NCBI GenBank assembly: GCA_037176705.1 | Contig: CM073899.1 | Location: 7,812,001 to 7,876,000, forward strand | Length of the DNA: 64,000 bases | Direction: 5' to 3' | DNA from: Molossus alvarezi | Lineage: Eukaryota > Chordata > Mammalia > Chiroptera > Molossidae | Shown: one piece after another, positions 59,306 through 64,000 of the stretch | Position numbering within the stretch: position 1 is the first letter of the stretch | Layout of the letters: every line of letters starts with the position of its first letter | Notes under the pieces: generated by a model | The model's input: the letters and a program-made list of their open reading frames with translations, nothing else | Told to the model about the DNA's origin: nothing | Databases searched by the model: none | Made by a program: the position numbers and the translations under genes

Positions 59306-59561
59306 TGAACATAACAGTCTGAGGAATGGGGTAGTCCCAGAGACGTGGAAGTGGGGTACAGACTGACAATTCCTAGAAGAGGGAGTGGTGTGGGAGAGAT
59401 AAACCATAGAACTTATATGCATGTATGAATGAACAATGGACATGGACAACAAATTGGGGACTTGGCAGGGAGGGGGGAGAAGGGGGGAATCAGTGGGGGG
59501 AAAAGGAGAAACATCTCTAACAAAAATTAATTAATTAATTAAAAATATTTAAAGATTTGAA

Positions 59562-60190
59562 CTATTATGGCTATGAAGAAATTTAACATACTACTTTGTA
59601 TATTTTAATTAACATTATAAAGATTCATAAGTTGTAAATAGAGGGTGAAAAATAATTTCAATTGCATTGCTTATTGTGACTAAATTTGGATTGGTTTAAA
59701 ATTTATAAATTAGTAAATATTCATTTAAACAAATACTTCATCAAAATATAAATTCTGAGCAGTATATTTCTCTGTGGCATCTAAATGTAAAATGTCAAAT
59801 TATAACACGTTTAGGAAAATACATTATAATTTGGTTAAATTGTGCATATAATATTAAAACAAAAACAAAAACAAAAAGCACACAAAGCCCCAAACGTGAC
59901 CTATTCATAGTGTTCCTTTTGCCCTAGGACCAACTCCTCAATACATTCTAGAGTTGTGCTTTTAAAACTATTTAAGTCTATAAATGTCTTCTGGTTTGGA
60001 ATCAATTACATAAAGACAAACACAAATTACAGCTTTTTTTTCCAACATTTTATCTTATGTTTACCTTTGTATACATTCCATACATTTATTTGGAGCATGT
60101 TTGTGTGTAATACATAGCATATATAATAAACACATACAGAGACATATAACTACAAAATAGATTACTCTTTCTGAAGTTACCTTGTACAAA
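59562..60190. other. AT-rich unique DNA
   Basis: No gene or repeat recognised. Confidence 0.45.
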
Positions 60191-60214
60191 AACAGTTAAA
60201 AAATAAAATCTTTA

Positions 60215-60443
60215 TTTTTTTTATTTCATTTTAGTTTATTTATTTATTTATTTTAAAAGAGAGGAAGGGAGAGGGAGCACGAGAGAGAAACATCAATGAG
60301 AGAGAACACTGATTGGCCACCTCCTGCATGCCCCCCACTGGGGACCCGGCCCACAACCTGGGCATGTGCCCTGACCAGGAATTGAACTAGCAACCTCTTG
60401 CTGCATGGGTTGATGCTCAATCACTAAGCCACACTGGCCGGGC
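60215..60443 (-). mobile_element. Ves: Ves SINE, minus strand (left of an inverted pair)
   Basis: Centre 'ggccacctcctgcatgcccc', head end 'agccacactggccgggc' on the plus strand, and a (TTTA)n tail at about 60235-60256. An 18-A run follows the head end. Confidence 0.9.
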
Positions 60444-60477
60444 AAAAAAAAAAAAAAAAAAATTAAAGAAAATATCG

Positions 60478-60620
60478 CCTCAGTGGTGTGACTCAGCAGA
60501 CTGAGCAGGCTCGATGCCCAGTAGGGGGCATGAAGGAAGCAAGCAACATATTGATGTTTCTATCTTTCTCTCCATTCCTCTCTCTCTAAAAAAAAAAAAA
60601 AAATCAATAAAAATATACCT
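60478..60620 (+). mobile_element. Ves: Ves SINE, plus strand, internally deleted
   Basis: Head 'cgcctcagtggtgtgactca', then directly 'ggctcgatgcccagtagggg', so about 50 bp around the B box is missing. CT-rich part at 60566-60588. With its left neighbour it forms a head-to-head pair. Confidence 0.85.
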
Positions 60621-62275
60621 ACAAAAAAAATCAGCAAAATTATGCTATGAAAATATCTTATTGCTAATTGTGTATTCAGCCAAATAAAAAAATGATGTTT
60701 AATGTTTTCTAGCTGGGATACTCAGCAAGGAAGATGCTTCAGTATTTCCTGGTGTTTTCTTACATTTCCCAGATTGTTTTAGTTTGGCTCAGGCGGGCTA
60801 GTCAGCATGAGCAGAAGGGACGGTGCTGCTTTCAGAATGAGAGCATCGGCACTGAGCGTGAGGTCACATGCCTTCCGTTCTAGATCTGCACAGCTAGATG
60901 CAGATACGGGGATTCGTGGTTTGTAGGACACAGTCGTCACAAGTAGGGGACAGCTGTCTCTGACCCACATTGGACTGTGATTCGAATCAGAAATAAACCT
61001 TTGCCATATTAAGCATTGTGATGCTGACTTTATTCAGTTTTACAACATAGCCTGGACTAATCCAATGCAGCTACCTACAACAATGAGGCTGAGATTACCC
61101 TTCTTTTTGTTATATAGGTTTGCTCTTTTGAAAGTTGGAAAAATAATTTTATCATAATCAATTATTTTCAAATTACATTGCTCTTAAATTGAGGACAAAT
61201 TTTCCCTACTTAAATTTAAATTAAGCAATTCTAATTCATCTAGTCTCTGTATAAGAATCTACTTTGTTTAGTCATTCAATTAAGACCTACCTTCCACTTT
61301 CTTCATAATAACTTAATATGGGGTAACAATTTTACATAATATCAAGTGCATAAAAATGCTAACATAAACAGAAAAATAAATTTCTAGTTTTTCCTGTGTA
61401 TGGGTACTTAACATTATCAAAGACTACAACCATATGCATTACTGCTGTCTCCTGTTTAGATTTTGATTTGCTATTTCTTTTTGACAATCTCATTATTTGT
61501 TTGAATTTATTTTCAAATAATTTTTTTCTGTCTTTTTTGGAGGGGGGAGATCTGCTGTGGTATTTTCTTTTGCGTATTGTCCTAGTGATAAGATTATATA
61601 CATATAGATTATTGACTTGATTTTAAGATGCACTTGCTGGCAATGTTTGCGGAGTTTATTAACTCAGGGAAAGTACCTATGGAATAGTTACTGAGTCCAT
61701 GTTTTGTACTGAACTATTCTCAGCACTGGTGATTCAGAATCAGCCAATGTCCCAGATTTATTTCGGCCTTGAGCTACCCTTAGAAAAGAATCTAGACTCT
61801 GCAATGCCTGTGTCATTTGTCAGACATCTCCTTTACTTTGGCCAGCAGATATCTAGTGATTTCTGTACACACACCCACACCAAATGTATTCCAAGTCTTC
61901 CTTCATTTTTATTCACTATTTATCATGATTGCTCTTTCTGCATTTCTCCCTCAATATATAATATTTTTGTTCCTGCCATGAAACCTCTTGAGGGAAGCAC
62001 CTTATGCTTCAGTCATCATTTCAGAGCTCTATTGAATGGAAATGCACATTTCCCCATGATTGAAGATGTGCTCATCAGAGTGGTCCAGTTCTCACAGGAA
62101 CGAGCCTGGGATTCAATCTGGGATACATGGCCTTTGCTTTGAGGTCTGGGAGGCATGGGACAGGCGCTGGACAGATCCCACCTGAGACAACACCAACATG
62201 GAGAAAGCACCTCTATGTTCATGTAATTCCACCATTTGACCCAGACTGGACATGATCCAACTGGTCTCCCTTTTT
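60621..62275. other. Unique DNA
   Basis: About 1.65 kb. A 147-codon frame at 61699-62142 is the longest non-repeat frame in the window, but I recognise no domain, splice context or paralogue. No repeat recognised. Confidence 0.45.
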
Positions 62276-62290
62276 CTTAAACTAATAAAT

Positions 62291-62528
62291 TTTTTTTACT
62301 CTTTTTTTTTTTTTTCCTATTTATCATCAGATCGAGTGGGAGGGAGAGAGAGAGAGACAGAGCGAAACATCGATGTGAGAGGGACACATCGACTGGTTGC
62401 CTCCTGCATGACCCAACCAGGGCCGGGGACGAACTGCAACCAAGGTATGTGCCCTTGACCAGAATTGAATGCATGACTCATTGGTCCATGGGCTGCCACT
62501 CTAACCACTGAGCCAAACTGGCCAAGGC
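62291..62528 (-). mobile_element. Ves: Ves SINE (long form)
   Basis: Reads back from 'gccttggccagtttggctca' to the T-rich tail at 62291-62315, with GA run 62339-62361. The flanks 'cttaaactaataaat' (62276) and 'ctttaactaattaat' (62529) form a diverged target duplication. Confidence 0.9.
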
Positions 62529-62561
62529 CTTTAACTAATTAATACACATTAACAAACATTG

Positions 62562-62588
62562 TGTGTGTGTGTGTGTGCGCGCGCATGT
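62562..62588. repeat. (TG)n microsatellite with a CG-rich end
   Basis: About nine TG units, then gcgcgcgcatg. Confidence 0.9.
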
Positions 62589-63195
62589 GTTTTGTCACCT
62601 GTAACCAGACCAACACCAATAGATCACATTCTATGTCTTATTCTTTACTCAGCAGTTCACGCTCCATATCATTTCTATTGAAGCTGTCCATCCCATTTTA
62701 TGGTGGTGAGGTCTTCCCTATTTTCTGTGGATGAGCTCTGGGATACCCTAAGCTCTCTGTAAGGCCACATGCCCATCTGTAAATGTACCTCGGGAGTGTG
62801 CTGGGCATTTGTCCCACTCAGGAGAACCTGCTGTGGGAGGGGGTGCCCCCCACTGGCACCCCTGAGCTGCACCTTCCCCCACTTTGCAAACTCAGACTCA
62901 GGCCACTGCTTTGGCTGCTCCCAAGCAGTGACAAAGCAGGCATGATGGTAAAGCCAGGCCATTCTGCCCAGAATGGGGACTTCAGAGCTTCCTCCGAGGG
63001 CTACTCCTTATTGGCCTGGGGACTGTCTCACACGGCATTGCAGTCAGAAACATCTCTCCCTTTCCCACGTTCCTTCCCTCTCGCTGTCTTTCTCAGGTGT
63101 TACACATGCACTGGAGTTTCCAAGGTCCCTTGCCTACTCCTTCCCACTCCCTTCATCTTTCCTAGGAGTTCTGCAACAAAGCCCTTGCAGTGTTG
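62589..63195. other. Unique DNA, GC-richer
   Basis: Frames of 86-137 codons overlap here. None has a recognisable domain. Confidence 0.4.
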
Positions 63196-63710
63196 AACAT
63201 ATGATGACCATTAATTTACAATACATACAATGATATATTACTTGGCCATTAAAAAGAATAAAATTGTACCATTTGTGACAGCATGGATAGACCTAGAGGG
63301 TATTATGTTAAGTGAAATAAGATAGACAGAGAAAGACAAATACCATACAATATCTCTTATATGTAAAACCTAAATGACAAAATAAACAAACAAGCAAAAT
63401 AGAAACAGACAGACAAACAGAACTGGTAGAAGCTAGAGGGATGGGATGTTGGGGGACAGGGTAAAAAGCGGTAATGGCAATGAGAAGTACTAACTGGTAG
63501 TTACAAAATAGTCATGAGTATGTAAGCACAGCACAGGGCATACAGTTAACACTATTGTAATAACTGTGCAAGGTGCCAGCTGGGCACCTGAATCATCAGA
63601 GGGAACACTCTGTAACCTATATGCATGTCTGCTGTGCTGTACACCAGAAACTAATATAAAAAAAGTGTTGAATGCACACTGTAATAAAAAATAAAATTAA
63701 AAACAATAAT
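63196..63710 (+). mobile_element. L1 3' end, plus strand
   Basis: Terminal ORF2 ('attacttggccattaaaaag', 'gtgacagcatggatagacct', 'aagtgaaataagatagacag') and 3'UTR with 'gagggatgggatgttggggg' and 'tgctgtacaccagaaactaa', ending in an A-rich tail. A different, older family than the young-type L1s. Confidence 0.85.
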
Positions 63711-64000
63711 AAAATAGGTCACTTACATGAGAATTACAAACGATGACAGGGAGTTTCAGTTCATCTAACATGACCTGCCGATGTTTGCTGGGAAACAGTC
63801 CAGCAGCAGCTGCCTCGCTGAGACGTCCAAACCCGGCTCCGGTCTTCGCAGCACATGCGTCCCTTGGGTCACCCCGCTTTCTAACACTTCACACCTGCTT
63901 GTCCAGCACTCGTCTGACATTATTAGAAACAGGTATTTTTTTCTTCTCTTGATTTTGTTAAATCCCCTCATTCTAAAGTGTTTCTAGTTCTATAACGTAT
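63711..64000. other. Unique DNA at the window end
   Basis: Contains a GC-richer part at 63770-63900. Frames of 68-69 codons occur on both strands without domains. Confidence 0.4.

Larger units (their letters stand above)
56213..59544 (+). mobile_element. Young-type L1 lacking the reverse transcriptase
   Basis: It has a 5'UTR (56213-57032), ORF1 (57033-57915), the ORF2 endonuclease (57963-58949), then a junction to the ORF2 C-terminus (58980-59305) and the 3'UTR (to about 59540). About 2.3 kb of ORF2, including the whole reverse transcriptase, is absent. The imperfect target duplication 'atattttaaaatttgaa' / 'atatttaaagatttgaa' starts at 56196 and 59545. Closely similar to the L1 at 32499-38393. 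Confidence 0.92.

Noticed and set aside
61699..62142. 147-codon frame as a possible gene
   Set aside because: No domain, no splice or promoter context that I can recognise, and the length is possible by chance in 64 kb.
62783..63196. 137-codon frame as a gene
   Set aside because: GC-rich stretch with few stops, overlapping frames, no domain.

Overview
The window is intergenic mammalian DNA, almost certainly from a bat. I find no single-copy protein-coding gene, rRNA, stand-alone tRNA, CRISPR array or prokaryotic feature. The best clue to the host is a tRNA-derived SINE present about 22 times. Its head carries Pol III A- and B-box-like motifs (tggctcagtggtt, ggttcgattcc), followed by a CT-rich part, an 'atcaat' segment and an A-rich tail. 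This is the Ves SINE of Yangochiroptera. The typical HeliBat termini that are abundant in vespertilionids were not noticed, which weakly favours a non-vespertilionid yangochiropteran (inference).

Layout. 1-6 kb: a truncated LINE-1 (L1) endonuclease fragment, then AT-rich DNA with Ves SINEs and a small CpG-dense patch. 6.2-10.6 kb: an old plus-strand L1 with three SINEs in it. 11-28 kb: mostly unique AT-rich DNA with scattered minus-strand L1 3' pieces, SINEs, a mariner MITE, a hAT MITE and minisatellites. 28-48 kb: a dense L1 nest. It holds a nearly full-length young-type L1 (32499-38393), an older L1 broken into pieces, a 5'-truncated L1 copy with a 518-codon open frame, a foldback mariner-like element, and a 2.5-kb element with 5'UTR, ORF1 and 3'UTR but no ORF2 (half-L1, HAL1-like). 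47.8-52 kb: probable minus-strand L1 5' regions. 52.8-53.5 kb: a Tigger-like DNA transposon and a SINE. 56.2-59.5 kb: a second young-type L1 that has lost its reverse transcriptase. 59.5-64 kb: more SINEs, unique DNA and an L1 3' end.

How the parts relate. SINEs depend on L1 machinery for mobility, and many SINEs and L1s here show target-site duplications (TSDs) consistent with that. Insertion order can be read from nesting: old L1 first, then Ves SINEs, the foldback element and the half-L1, with the 39.6-41.4 kb L1 fragment probably among the most recent. All four L1 reverse transcriptase catalytic motifs visible in the window are mutated, each differently, so no copy here can be autonomous. 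The most interesting items are the foldback mariner derivative (42837-43404), the half-L1 with an amplified coiled-coil heptad in ORF1 (44850-47379), the short tRNA-only SINE form (4527-4641 and 56085-56181), and an ORF1 segment copied into ORF2 (35600-35643).
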